From Owenia fusiformis (lineage: Eukaryota; Annelida; Polychaeta; Sabellida; Oweniidae), in contig CAIIXF020000011.1 of the NCBI GenBank assembly GCA_903813345.2, forward strand, positions 25,038,166 to 25,102,165: 64,000 nucleotides of DNA, read 5' to 3'. The notes beneath the pieces were generated by a model, which worked only from the letters and a program-made list of their open reading frames with translations, was not told the DNA's origin and did no database searches. Position numbers and translations under genes: made by a program. Shown here one piece after another: positions 42,125 through 55,119 of the stretch (its first letter is position 1; every line of letters starts with the position of its first letter).

Positions 42125-42400
42125 AAAATTCGCCATGAACGGGTCTCGATCGACTAACCTAGAGCATGGAAGCTAGGCACGTTAGCCATGAGCTAACGTG
42201 CAACCGATACGAAAGGACAAAAGTATCATATATTTATACCGAGCGTCAATTCAAAATGATCTTCACTTTTGACTGCACGTAAATACAACTCGTCAGTTGT
42301 ATCCAGAATAGATGAACGCCTATGGTACTAGTGAATAACCAAGTCCCAGGCGAGTGGTTCGCACCCCACCGTGATATGTTATTTTTGCTTTTTTAATACG
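42125..42400 (-). repeat. Two tRNA-like modules inside the left TIR
   Basis: On the - strand, GCACGTTAGCTCATGGCTAA contains an A-box-like TTAGCTCATGG and is followed about 40 bases later by GATCGAGACCCG, a B-box-like word. On the + strand, near 42350-42375, GAGTGGTTCGCACCCCAC resembles a T-arm. Neither folds as a full tRNA by eye. Mirror copies lie at about 48940-49180. Confidence 0.35.
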
Positions 42401-45400
42401 ACAGAAAGGAGCAAGGTCACTGGCATGTAGCGGTCCTGATATCGATACATTCTACACGCAATAAAACCAGATACCTGCGTGTGATTAAAACTACATGTTA
42501 GAGCGTCGATATCCTACAAATCCTATTTTTTCATAAAAATATTTTTTCATGAAATCCAATCGAAGGGTGAAGATAAAACGATCTTTTAGGTAAAACAGCT
42601 TTACATGATCTGGTGATGTGTTTTCATAACTTTTTTCATAAAAGACCATTCTCGGTTTGGAGAACAAAGTTCGTCACTCTAATTGAGCGTTATCCCTGCT
42701 TCGGACAAATTTGATTTTTTTTACATAATATAGATTTGAATGTCTTCTTTTGAATAGTCATAGGTTAATTTGGGTAATATTTCTAGATTTTTCATATAAA
42801 AATTACTAGTGAAACACCCAACGTCGCTTTTATGATTCGTACCACTTTTTTAACTTGGTGTATTGCATATTTCCGTGGGTTGATTTGAAAAAAAGACAAA
42901 CAACGTATACATGAATATGTCATAAGCATATAGTGAGATAATATTTAGATTAGGTTTGCTATAAGTGACTTTAAAACAAAAAAATAAAAAACATTAGTTC
43001 ACGTGTTAAAGTCCCATTGACCACGACATCAAGGAAAATTGAGCTTTTTGTCATCAGACATCTTTATAGATGGAACTAGCTATATGTACTACATTTTTAA
43101 ATACACTCACATTGTACATGTAGCTGTAATATCTAAGATGTTATTTTTATTGATGAAAAGATTCTTACATACTAAAGTTACATTAAAATATCAATTGCAA
43201 TAGCCACCTGTTTTTAACATCCCTTTGTCACTCATCCCTTAATTATCTCTGTGTATCTTAAACGTGTGTGTGTTCGATGTTGATAGCACCCGAGTGCAAC
43301 CTAAGGAGCACATACAATACATTTTGTGTATGCCCAGTCTGGCCGCCTTATATCTGCCTGCACCGAGAAATGGGCGCAGCTTTGACAATTAACGAATGAT
43401 ATAACGATATCACGGATTTCACCGAATGTTATTCATCCCTAAATAGCTTTTTTATTTAGTCTTATGATCCGACTGATGTTTCAATTTTTTGCAGTGACTC
43501 TGAAATTGCTGCGCCAGATATGACATCACAGCGACTCATTTTCCTACATTTAAATCACTAAACTAAATCAATTGAAACATAATCATTAAAGAATGAGGAC
43601 CTTGTATTTTACTTTGGACGAGGGTAGTGGCCATGTCTTGGCATGGCTAGTTGTGCATTAACGTTTGATACTGTTGTGCGGATAAAAATAATTAATATAT
43701 GTTAAAGTAGCACTAAACAGATACTTTTAAAGTTAAAAGAATATAGTTACATTTAAAGAATGGGCCCAAAGAATAGATATTGAATATAGGACTCGTTTGA
43801 TGAAACGTTCGTTCTTTTAATTCTAATAAACCTAGAAATCAATCAACGATTAAGTAAATTGACAAGACTTCATGTTCAAGTTGGCTGAATTTCGTGTAAC
43901 TTAACTCTGTTATGTTTCTAGATTTTACATATGGAGAACAGAATTCGAAATCATAATCACAATCGTATTTTAAGGCAAATAGGCCATGAATATGCTTTTA
44001 GTTACACGGTGGATGATCAAATTAACACATTTTGGATGTTGAATTTCATTTCAAGTTCATTCGAATTTACGCATTATCGTGGGAAAGCCCATGGCGTTAT
44101 CCAATAAAATTGATATATACTGTCTAGGCTGAGACTAACATATATAATGTTATTTAATGTATTTAATATACAGGATATATCTGAGAAAGTTATGCAATAT
44201 ATCTACACGAGAAATAGTAGGGACCGAGGGTTGATATATTACCTTTACCTGTCGAAAATCGAGTATAAACTATGAGGATTAGATACGCATTGAATGTAAT
44301 GGAACCGTCATGTAATAATTAGAAATGATAATCACAATCAAATCATGAATATTTTATCTAGATTTAAAGTGCTTAAGATTTATTTTTAAAACTCAACCGA
44401 ATTATTAACATTTAAAAGCACCGAACGAATTTTCTGGGGATTGCTGATGAGCGGGTGGGATGGGATGGGAGGGATAAAATGAAATACTAGATAAAATATT
44501 GATACCTTTACGCATGTCAATCTCAAATTAGAATGCATATATCATTATCTCTTTTATTCTTCTGTATTGTAATACGATAGTCTGATTATTGTCAATATCC
44601 TATACATGAAATAATGTACAACGTGTATTCTACATTGAATAACAAACGAAATAAAACTCATCTTTGTACGAATTTATTTTTCATATGACACAAAGTAACA
44701 TAACATTGTTATATGTTGCATTTACGACTACTACAGCAAATCAGAAAATTCGTACAATATCAAACGTAAGAGTTGTTCACAAATACATTGGTATTTTGAT
44801 ATGAGTATCATGTAGTATTAAAATATTAAAATCATATGATCAGCAAGTTTATAAGCTTAATATTGTATTGTTTTTTATTTAAGTGTCGCATGCTTAATTT
44901 CATACATATACATCTGTACAATCATCCAAAAAGCCTCGAGCCACCAATGGCTAATGAGACACTGCTAATCAAAATAAATCATATAATATTATATAATAAG
45001 ATCCATAATATGAGTCAGTTGCAGAAATAGGATTATGAATAAAGCAAAGTTCATGACCTCTATTACGAACATTGTTTGATGAACTCGATCACTCAGTCAG
45101 TTGTTGAACATATGCAAATGTGGTCAGGTTATAAATATAAGTACAATTTAAGTCCATGATATTTTCACATATTGAACATAACACTCAGTTCACAAAGAGA
45201 TGTATACAAATCTAATCCACAAGTAGAAATGATTGTTTCATGCTGTTTATGCATTGTGTATAAACTGTAATCCAAAACATGAATAAAGTGGGCAAGAGGT
45301 GGTTGTATGATGGCCCATAAAATCACATTATGTAACACCGGCACCCTGGTTCAATATAGTGCAGTGGCCCATGTTTGATATACGTACATCAAAACTCATG

Positions 45401-45464
45401 TTTTTTCAAGGAAAGAAGCTAGATTAGTGATATATTGAAAAATCAAACTACTATACCCCAATAC

Positions 45465-45680
45465 TGTAGCCCGTATTTCTTTAAAAGGAATACAGGCTAC
45501 AGTGAAGTTGCAAATGGAGGACCTTTGTTTATTTCCATAGTTCTGGAGGAATACTAGATTTTACATTGTATAGATTCATCGAGCAGTTTGCAACGCACTA
45601 TCACCAGAAAAGTCCTATGGAAAAGGACAAAGAATACCCGCTCTATTTGCAACTTAACTGTACCCTGTATTCTTTTTAAA
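45465..45680. repeat. Foldback nested in the 9.4-kb element
   Basis: 'tgtagcccgtatttctttaa' onward and 'agttgcaaatggag' pair with 'atttgcaacttaactgtacc' and 'ctgtattctttttaaa'. Arms are about 80 bp with mismatches. Confidence 0.6.
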
Positions 45681-46510
45681 TGTGTTCACGTGGTAGGGTA
45701 GTGTGATACTCCCTCTGCCTATGCCTACATCGTTCAATCTTTTTTTCATAGTATAACGCCTTATTAATACAACAGTTATTGAGCTGTTAAGAAAACATAC
45801 TAACAAACAAACCACCTAGTTTAGAGTAAGACATATACATGTATTGTTCTATTATCAAATCATATATTGTGTCCCAATTCTAAAACGTTAACAGTTTATG
45901 GTGTACAATAAAACTATTACTATTAACCACTTTAATATATTTAGACATAAAATATCAAGTTACTCATCAGCCAACAAATCTCAAAATATCGAAAAATGAA
46001 AAATACGAGGTACTTGTTCACTCAAATCTAGGAGTCAATTGGTAATGTGTACCTATAGATAGTTCTCAAAGTAAATGAGCAAAATCGTAACATTTGTATG
46101 TAGCATGCTTCATAAAACACTAAACTTAGCCCAAAAAGTAAGCGTGCATTTTGTTCCTGGCACTGATTGGTTAATAAGTGAATACAATTCGTTGAATGCA
46201 CGATGCACTCAAAAGATTAGCAGCTGGGAAAGGCTATTGAACAAAAAGTACGCTTTCGTACTCAAAAAAGGATTACCCTTTTACAACTTTGACAACTTTG
46301 AAGCATGAACTTCGGAAGATCTAACGAAATGTACTTACTGTTACCCTGTGGATCCCAGGGTTTTGATATGTTCTACAAAGTCATGCAAAGACAGACCATA
46401 TATGCACTAAAAATATCTGTGACACTTGTATGATATGTATTCCACTTTGAACCACCATCTATTTCAATATTGTGAAAATATATATTTCCCAAATTATGAA
46501 ATAAAGGAGC

Positions 46511-46925
46511 TTGTATTCGCGAATGCCGCTAACGCCTGTCGGCTACCGGATAAACCTACTTTACTATTTTATGGGCAATTCATTAAAATATCAATGGAAT
46601 ATTGTCAGGTTCTTTTCATATTTAAATGAGTCGCCCATAGAATGGTAAGTTAATCCGGAAGCTGAAATCTTCCATTCCCAAATCATAGTCTTAGCTTGTA
46701 TTCGCAAATGCAACTAACGCCTGTCGGCTACCGGATTAACCTATTATTTTACTGGAAACTCATGTCAATACGAATAGTACCTGCCACTATTCCATTCATA
46801 TTTAAATGACTTGGTCATATTATACTGGGTTAATCAGGTAGCCGGAAGGCGTTAGTTGCATTCGCGAATATAAGGTTAGCTTGTATTCAATAATGCAAGA
46901 AACGCCTATCGGCTACCGGATTAAA
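46511..46925. repeat. Clustered copies of a CTAACGCCTGTCGGCTACCG repeat
   Basis: Direct copies lie near 46511, 46692 and 46875, and one inverted copy at about 46836-46870 (GGTAGCCGGAAGGCGTTAGT). Each is preceded by a 'ttgtattcgcgaatgc' stretch. It is probably a nested foldback with tandem expansion. Confidence 0.75.
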
Positions 46926-46978
46926 CTACCTCTGGAGACATCGGGATTTTAAAGCGGCGTGCAAAGCGTAATCGGGTA

Positions 46979-47025
46979 CACCCCAGTTCTCCGAAACCCA
47001 GTTGTCCGAAACCCATTACTCCGAA
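46979..47025. repeat. Three-unit remnant of the 15-bp foldback minisatellite
   Basis: ACACCCCAGTTCTCCGAAAC, then CCAGTTGTCCGAAAC and a variant, match the 3301-3410 array, including its preceding CACC context. No inverted half is present. Confidence 0.8.
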
Positions 47026-47609
47026 AAATAAAGTCATAATTTACCAGAGAAAGCGGGGGGCGTTGCTTACTTAAACTTACGTCAGTTTCATGCCATGTAT
47101 TTGGCCAAATTAATGGCATGGACGCATTCTGTTATTCATAGATCTCTCTCTCACTTTGAATTGCATCCATTGCATGGCGTTACCAGAATGGCAGGAACGG
47201 GAGATTTATTTTACATTGTGATTCTAAAAAAGGTTATTAAAACACAATATATATTACGGAACAGTTTATCTTATCTTCTTCAATCTCTTTTATATAGGCA
47301 AAATAAAATGAAACATTTTGAAACAGATAAAATAATTTATCGCATAGAACTTTAAGAATAAAACAGTATACAAATTACGTTGTCAAAATATTTCGTCGCA
47401 TTTAATTTCTTAGTCTCGGTCTCTTATCAAATCGTAAAAGAATAAAACATTCTATACTTAATCACTTGGGATTTATGTTTCGGCATTCGTTTCAGGCATT
47501 TGTTTTTTATGTTCTTCTCCTGAAATGTATTTGTTTGACAATAATCAGAGAAAGTGCGTATACGTATAAATATGCCACGCAAACAAACGGGTGTGACTTC
47601 AATTTCTTG

Positions 47610-47680
47610 TCTGTCTGAGGACGTATTGGGAACGAGGTAGAATTAAAGAATTCTTATGAACGAGTCATGCAAGATACTAG
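47610..47680 (+). repeat. Fragment of the 6.9-kb foldback family
   Basis: TGTCTGAGGACGTATTGGGA and 'cgaggtagaatt', then 'cttatgaacgagt', match the right-arm sequence near 7901-7990 with an internal deletion. Confidence 0.75.
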
Positions 47681-48358
47681 AACTAGTAAAGTAATGTAAA
47701 TGGATAAGTTAATTTCTGATGGATCTGGATATAATATATTTCAAAACTTTGTAAACACTAGATAACTTCATTTAGGCAGATATAGTATCTTGATATATTT
47801 GGCTATCATGCGTTTAAAATACGTTCCTAAAACTATGAAGACGTTAGGTGAGAAATATTGCTATTGTACGTTCGAAAAGTATTTGGTTGTATTTTGTAGT
47901 TCTCAAGTTACCCATGAACTTTCGTGGGCTAATTAACGTCTTGACTTAGCATATTTAGCCTAATTTTGCAATGATGTCAACGTGATTCAAATGTTATGCT
48001 GTCGTGATTCGCAGAGGTTGCGACAAGATTCGTTTTACAACAGATGTAACTATGAGAACATGAAAGCTCATAATCCTGATTATGCAACCTTATACAATCG
48101 TTATCTTTGGGACAAGAGCCCAAAAACAAGGTACTCGTGAACGAGAGTTGAATTTGCTCCGTGAACGATAGGATACGCTGTTCCCCACCAACAAAATACA
48201 GACATATGCTTCAGTGTCCTCAACGCAGATTGTAGAGAACAAGAGAAAAAATGAAATATACTTTGCCATAACAGAATACTGTTAAAGTATTGTTTATTAA
48301 GTTTATTAAGTTTCACAAATAACTTTTAAATGCCTTCTTTACCGTCAACGGACACTCA

Positions 48359-48413
48359 AATAAATACACAATACAATGCAATGCAATGTAATACAACGCA
48401 TTACAATACAAAC
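48359..48413. repeat. Pentanucleotide microsatellite
   Basis: Imperfect repeats of AATAC/AATGC type, such as 'caatacaatgcaatgcaatg'. Confidence 0.75.
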
Positions 48414-48890
48414 TAAATTAGAGTATTTGTGCATAGCATTTTCCCCTTTTGTTTGAAGGATATTTTAAGAATAATTCCAGCGTTCGTACACACCTGGAAA
48501 TGTCAGGGTTTTGATTTAATTTTCCAAGTGCCTGAAATGTCAGAGAATTTTAAAATAAGGTCAAAAAGGGCCAAAGAGTCCGGGAATTTTGAAACTGTAG
48601 ACATGTCATGGAAATGTCAGGGAAATTTGTATCAGTGTTGAAAAAATGATGTTCCAGAAAAATAAATTTTAGGACTATGACAGGATCTCAATGAAATCCA
48701 AAATGTAACATTTAGTTGATTCCACACGGGGCGTGTACATTGTCTAACATATATCTAAAAGGTTTACACTGTCTTGATTAATGAACTTCTTAGATCTAGT
48801 CGCGCTTCAAAAGTGGAAATCCTTCAATTATCAGAGGTTAATGTTTCTAAAACTGTATTGAAATAAACGTACGTCTTGTTTTCAAACCTA

Positions 48891-50346
48891 CACCTTGCTC
48901 CTTTCTGTCGTATTAATAAAGCAAAAATAACATATCACGGTGGGATACGAACCACTCGCCTGGGATTTGGTTATTCACTAACACCATAGGCGTTCACCTA
49001 TTCTGGATACAACTGACGAGTTGTATCTAAGTGGAGTCAAAAGCGAAGATCATTCTAAATTGACGCTCGGTATAAATATATGATACTTTTATCATCTCAC
49101 ACAGGTGAACGTTAGCCTCATGGCTAGCGTGTTTAGCTTCCACTCTCTAGGTTAGTCGATCGAAACCCGTTCATGGCGAACTTTTTGATTTGCTTGCTGT
49201 CAACTTATAATAAGTAGGGCAAAATCCAGAAAAAGTAGATAAAAAATACTCCAATGGAGTATAAAATTGTCACCAGGATTCCGAAATGAGACGAATGTTA
49301 ACTCGTTAAATCTCGGTAGATAAAGTAGGTCAGAAAATCCGGATTAATCCGAACTGATTCGGGAATCTTCGTCATAAGAAGTAGATCAAAAATCCAGAGA
49401 AGTAGATCAAAAATACTCCAATGGAGTATAAAATTGTCACCAGGATTCCGAAATGAGCCGAATGTAAACTCGTTAAATCTCGGTAGATGAAGTAGGTCAG
49501 AAAATCCGGATTAATCCGAACAAGGTTCGGGAATCTTCGTAATAAGAAGTAGATTAAAAATACTCCCAATGGAGTATAAAATTGTCCCCAATATTCCGAA
49601 ATACGACGAATCGAATCGGCAAACTTCGGTAAAATAATGAAGTGCATAAAAACCGAAATGATCCGATGAACGTTCGGATAAAATCGTGAACAGGTGTCAG
49701 GGGTTTCCCCTCATCTTTCCCCACATTGTTCTAAAAGCCTTATATGGATTTATCACGTAACATTCAAAATGACGTTCCTATATGGTTCTATGGGTTCGAA
49801 CACGTGACCAAATATACCAAATAAAAATTTTACCTTGACCACTGGATGGGATTTCATAGAAAATATCCAAGAAAACCTATCCTCGTGATCCTTAAATCAC
49901 TTAAATTCGATCATTTTATTTTCACCCCTTGATGGAATTTTATGAAAGAAGTCATGAAAACACATCATCATGTAAGGGTTTTCACCTAAATTAGCTCGTT
50001 TTATCTTGAGCCTTCAATTGAATTTCTTGAAGAAATATTTTATGAAAAAATATCATCATGTTATGATTTGTATTTAAATAAGACCGTTTCATCTAAATAC
50101 TTGGATAATATTTCATAAAAAAAGCACTTTAAAATTTTTCAGAATTTGCCTTAATTTATCAATGTAATGAAAGTATAAGATTAACTCTCAAATAGCGTTC
50201 TATTTTAACATTTTTATTGAAATCAATACAGGACTCGCTCTCTAAATATCCAATAAAAATTCAACCCTTGGATGTGATTTCGTTGGAAAAAAAATATGTC
50301 AAGTCCAGAATCAAATGATTTGTCCAGAACCTCTTAAGATCCTGTT
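48891..50346 (-). repeat. Right terminal inverted repeat of the 9.4-kb element
   Basis: Reverse-complement partner of 40980-42417. The - strand frame at 49372-49647 is nearly identical to the + frame at 41682-41936, which confirms the arm identity. Small indels distinguish the 143-bp arrays. Confidence 0.85.
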
Positions 50347-50350
50347 AGTT

Positions 50351-53300
50351 GCTAAAAACAAGAAAAGGTTATCTCTTTGTGACTTAAAGCCCCCGATAAA
50401 TCGGGCTACGTATACCGCCGTGTTTACATTAGGGGATTAGAAGAGTTTATTTTTTGTTTAGGTATGCAAGCTATATCAATATCAGGCCTTCATTCATGTA
50501 CTCGTTTGCATGTAATCAGCATGCCCTTCAATTTATGTAAACCAGGCTATTCAAGTACATAATCTACACTATTTATGTGTGTACTATATGGGAATACAAT
50601 TCCCTGGGAAACAAAACACAAATACTTTTGATATGTTTAAAATGAGCCATTTGATTGATGCATACACTCAATAGCTTCATAAATAACATCTACAAAGTAT
50701 ATCTAATAGTAATTATTAATTTCAATGGTGAAACTTACTTGGTTACGATTACACGGGGAATCAACACGGGACGAAGATTGTTCACCTTCCTGGCTTACCT
50801 CTGAAGCCTGTACTCGGTAATCGCTTTATATAGGTTAGCGACATGGGTTAGCGAGAGCGGTGCGCCTGCGCAGTTTTAAACTTTGGCGCACACTTTAAAA
50901 GTAGATTTAAACAAAAAACTCGTATCCGGGAAGTTTGTCCATTTTGTTACATTGACGTTCCGTCAAAGTAACTAGTTGTTAAACAGTGCTATACTAATTC
51001 TTAATGCATCACTCACATCAAGTGAATTATCTTCGGTGAACATTTTTGAGGACGGAAAATTTCCTCAGTGTGCACATGGGCGAACATTATCCAAAAGTGA
51101 CTCTTAAAAGTTGGAAATACACCGATAATAGTATAGTCAAAGTATCATAGGGCCTTAGGAATTTTTGGACGTGTCCCATTGGTTTCCCTTGGGCCAGGGC
51201 ACAAGCTAGATATAGACAAGCTAGTCACATGGAGTCACATCGTGTCAATACGTCTGTCTCCGCTATGTAGACTCTATAGTATCTCAGAGGGCAAAGTCCA
51301 ATCGGTTTCAACGCAATATCATTTAAGACTGGAGTTTGCATTGTTATTTATGATCTCTTCAATGAGGATTGGAAACCGTTATTCAAACTCGACATTCAAA
51401 CTAGATACTCCGTTTCCCGGCGATTTGGTAACAGTACATGTTTTGGAGACTAGAACTGACTGCCAATGGAACTTGAATATTTTCAAAGTATTCCCAATGT
51501 ACATCTTTAAACGAAATATTTGGTCAAAGAGAATTTTAAAGAAACATTTTACTAAATTGTTCCACGCTGGGCAACGGAGTATCGAGTTTGAATAATGGCT
51601 GCAAATCCTCCTGCTGATCTTGTAATATACCATGTACCAGGTCGTTTAATAACTCCATGGAAAATGATCTCATTTCAACATCTCTAATTTGATTGGTCAA
51701 AGAAAATGGTTACTTTAATGGTAGATATGGAGAGATTTATTCCAAGAAAATTTGAAAATAATTTTTAAAACGAATGGCATTTGAAGCGTTCTTTGGCGTT
51801 ACGAAATTCCGACTAATAAGGACTAATAAAAAGTTAACTATTGACCATTTATTATATCCATTGTATGGGCAATTCAATATTAAAAAATCAACATTTCTCT
51901 AAAATGTTAGAGTACACCATGGGTTTTCATACATATATGACGCTTCGATATATGGGCCAATTTACGATAATTGATATTTTAAAAATCTATTGTTGTACCA
52001 GAGCATGGAGACTGTGATATATACGTTGATTTCATTGAAATGCGATGTGTTATTGGAGAGGTTAAGCTTTGCATATATAATCGAAACTGAACCTGTACGT
52101 ATCACTCGACCATATACAAATAACCCAGATGCGAGTAGAAATAATCTTGATTTACGTCATTAAAAATTCAAAATTCAGTCAAAGTAATATCATATTTGAA
52201 ATCTACATGTAAAATTACATCTAGAAATGTGGTTTCAAAAAGTGTTTATCAACTTTGAAAAATTAATTTTCTTTGAAAATGTGACTTCTAGCTCGGGGAG
52301 ATTCCCCATAGACCCCATGCTATAAAATCACAAAAAATGAAATATCTTTTCTTTTAGTGAACAGATAATATTTTGCTTTACTGGACATATTTTCATTAGT
52401 ATAAGTATCAGGCACATAAGGGTTATATGAAAATTGAGCCACTTGAATTGATAATATTCAAGTTTAAGGGAACTTTCTTATATACCTGCCATGTTAATTG
52501 GCCCGAATCAGCCACCTGGTGGTGAAACTGGTAACTACTTACTCGCATTTGGGTAATTCATGTAGCCTTCTCATATAAATAGCCGTTCAAATCCAGTGTT
52601 TGTTTAGACTACACCATAGCGTGTAATGATTCTATAGTATGTCATTGATGCGGTTTTATAGCTGGTTTTCTAATACATATTTTAAACGAGCTCGTTTCGT
52701 AAGATTTTTGGCGCTGAATCATGCATGACATACATCATCGTGTTCAGCAAGAATTCAACTGTGCATCGAAATCAAAATTGACAGCATAGTATTCAATAGA
52801 CACGAGTAAAATGGTTCCCGTTGACCCAACGTCAAATATTCAAATCTCCCGTTCTAAACCCGAAACTCTGAAGCTGAAAGAGTATCTGAAGTAGACTAAG
52901 CGCGCATAAAACTATGAGCGCTCGATACATTCCTTTGTTAATTTTTGTACTTTGCGTTCACGGTTACGTTGTGAAAAACATCGTTAGCTTAACCTCTCCA
53001 TTATTTGTTGACAATACTTCAAGTAATCATTTCCACAACATACTTGTTTGAAATATTGCTTATCTTTGCTAAAGATATCACTTTAATAATGTTATTTTAG
53101 ACAATTAACAAATATTTGATTTTTTGGCAAATGTAAACTCAGATCTCTTAACCTATAATGTATTGATTGCGTTGATATTTTTAGCATGTTGATAAAATGT
53201 ATGTTCGATGCCTAAGTCACATACTTACGTTTTTTTACTATTTATATAGGATTTGTCAAAGATTTCTATCCTCCAACACATTGGCTTTATTAATATACAC

Positions 53301-53470
53301 TATTGATACATACTTTGGTGAAAGCTATGCCAGAAGGTGTCTTTGATAATATATCTTAAATTACAGACAATGCAGATATATGATTGAGTGTTGGTTTTTC
53401 TGTTGTAAATTCAAATTCTAGATTGGGCTGTCCAATATTTTGTATCCTCCAAAAATTAGAATATTCTCTT
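50351..53470. other. Intergenic or intronic, nothing recognised
   Basis: The longest frame, 138 codons at 51179-51595, has no recognisable domain and is overlapped by an 84-codon - strand frame. I see no splice-supported discoidin continuation. Confidence 0.5.
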
Positions 53471-53484
53471 GTGGAAAAATATTT

Positions 53485-53660
53485 TTAGATTATTATATTG
53501 AACGTACTTAAATGAAGCGTTTAAATCATCGTTATTTAACTTTTGAATTATTTCAATTGTCTTAGTAAAACTTTATTAATTATGTGTTGGAGGATACAAA
53601 ATGACATTACAATGATGTGAAATATAAACGTACAATCAAAAGTTAGTATTCGTATTTCTA
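53485..53660. repeat. Dispersed repeat, copy of 29128-29300
   Basis: Direct-orientation copy with a few indels. It stops near 'agttagtattcgtattt', where the 29-kb copy passes into another repeat. Confidence 0.8.
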
Positions 53661-53969
53661 TGTTTATATTTAAATTAAAGCAGAGTATGAGTCATTGTCA
53701 TTGCCAAGCCAGGAACTGAGGAAACAATATATTTCACTCTCAGTTTCACATATGATCATGCTATATACGTAGCTAGTGTAAATGTTGACTAAAATAGCCA
53801 CGTTTGTGCACTTTGTGATAGAAGCATGGCACAAAGTTAGTTTATACTACTGCGAACAAGATCCGAGTCATTGATCAAGTGAAATGTGCCTCGTTCTGGA
53901 AAATCCAAGATGGCCACCTTTTCCCAGTTTGATTATTTTATATTTTTGTAAAGGTTAATTAACGTTTAT

Positions 53970-54150
53970 CATGACGCATAATATGAGGTTATATAATGAT
54001 TCATTCTGTATATCGTGTTTATACTCGAGTGAGTATATAATATATTCACAAGTGAGCGTAGCGAATGAGTGAATATATTATATTCTCACGAGAGTATAAA
54101 ATGCACGATATACAGAATGAACCATTATATAATCTTATTATGCCACTCTA
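53970..54150. repeat. Near-perfect palindrome, about 80-bp arms
   Basis: 'cattctgtatatcgtg', 'tttatactcg' and 'gagtatataatatattcac' pair with their complements across a centre at about 54060. The outer words 'gaggttatataatg' and 'cattatataatc' extend it. Confidence 0.85.
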
Positions 54151-54500
54151 AGTTCAATTACAGTTGATTCAAACACAATCATAACATTATAAAAACCATA
54201 AAAATATCCCATAGCCAACTCAGTAATGCCGAATTTGATCTCGATCCATTTATGACGTCACTTGATTCTAGCAAATCATGTGGGAACCATTTATGACGTC
54301 ACTTGATTCTAGGAAATCATATGTAACAAAACATTCACCTCGTTCTTCGGTCAATATTCATTAGTTCCCAGAATGCACTTCTACAGTGGTATACGCTGGA
54401 GTGTATACGGAGGAGTTGTATACGATGATGATATACCACTCTCCACTGTATATCGTTGTTATAGACCCATGTTATACAACTGTAATCGGACTTAGAGTGG
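54140..54500. repeat. Inverted ends CCACTCTAAGTTCAATTACA with internal duplication
   Basis: CCACTCTAAGTTCAATTACAG near 54144 pairs with CTGTAATCGGACTTAGAGTGG near 54470. Inside, a 43-bp block (ATTTATGACGTCACTTGATT) is tandemly duplicated at about 54249 and 54290, giving two CRE-like TGACGTCA sites. Confidence 0.65.
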
Positions 54501-55100
54501 TATAAAATATAGTCTATATGTGGAAAATGAAAGATTTTACTCCATTTTGGAAAAAGCTACATTGTTAAGTATAAAATGGAGTCAAACAAGGTTGTATCAT
54601 TTTCTGCCTACTTTTTGCTCCTTCATTTAAAGGTTTACACGAAAGATTAAGAAATTGAGCTCAGAAACATGTGATCTGACACAGTTTATAGTCTATATCA
54701 TTGTCAACAAGACCTGAATAAGTAATTCAGTGACACTAGCCAAGCATCAGTCTCGTTCTAGAAATCCAGGATGGCTGACATTCACGCAACAATTTTTGCT
54801 GTATTGTCCGAATTGATCATTTAGGAGCCCTAAAACTGCCCAATTGTTAAAATATTTGATTGGATACTTAAATACAATATCTGATTGTAAAGATTTGGTG
54901 AATTATTTAGTCTAAGGATGGTGTTATGCAGTGTTCATTCATCTAACCCCTTATATTGCTGTCTATGAATGCATTGTATCTTAAATTCACATATTCCATG
55001 TTAAATGGATAAATTGGTTCTAAATTGGTTTCATGCATTTCAATGTCTACACATTGTACATAAAGGTAATTTTTTATTTGCAAATTCAACATATATACAA
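54501..55100. other. Intergenic, nothing recognised
   Basis: AT-rich spacer before the LINE 3' end. Confidence 0.4.
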
Positions 55101-55119
55101 TATATTATAATACATGACA

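Larger units (their letters stand above)
40980..42417 (+). repeat. Left terminal inverted repeat of the 9.4-kb element
   Basis: Pairs with 48891-50346. Contains degenerate sub-repeats ('ttttcataaaattccatcaa' type), a 143-bp tandem array and, at the inner side, two tRNA-like modules. The 84-codon frame at 41682-41936 is created by the 143-bp repeat. Confidence 0.85.
42418..48890. other. Interior of the 9.4-kb element, no protein recognised
   Basis: About 42530-42660 is a further degenerate copy of the TIR sub-repeat. Open frames at 44836, 46075, 46426 and 47095 are short, lack domains and overlap nested repeats. The interior may be captured host DNA. Confidence 0.6.
40980..50346. mobile_element. 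Large element (9.37 kb) with about 1.45-kb terminal inverted repeats
   Basis: Ends AACAGGATCTTA and TAAGATCCTGTT face outwards. AGTT occurs on both sides (40976-40979 and 50347-50350), a likely 4-bp target duplication. The arms 40980-42417 and 48891-50346 remain highly similar, so the element or its arms are fairly young. The 6.5-kb interior has no transposase, integrase, polymerase or capsid frame that I can recognise, only short open frames and nested repeats. It is probably a non-autonomous element mobilised by an unknown partner. Confidence 0.8.

Noticed and set aside
51179-51595. 138-codon open frame, the longest outside known genes and minisatellite or LINE/monooxygenase frames
   Set aside because: No recognisable domain, no splice or promoter context, and it is overlapped by a long - strand frame. 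A chance frame is the simpler view.
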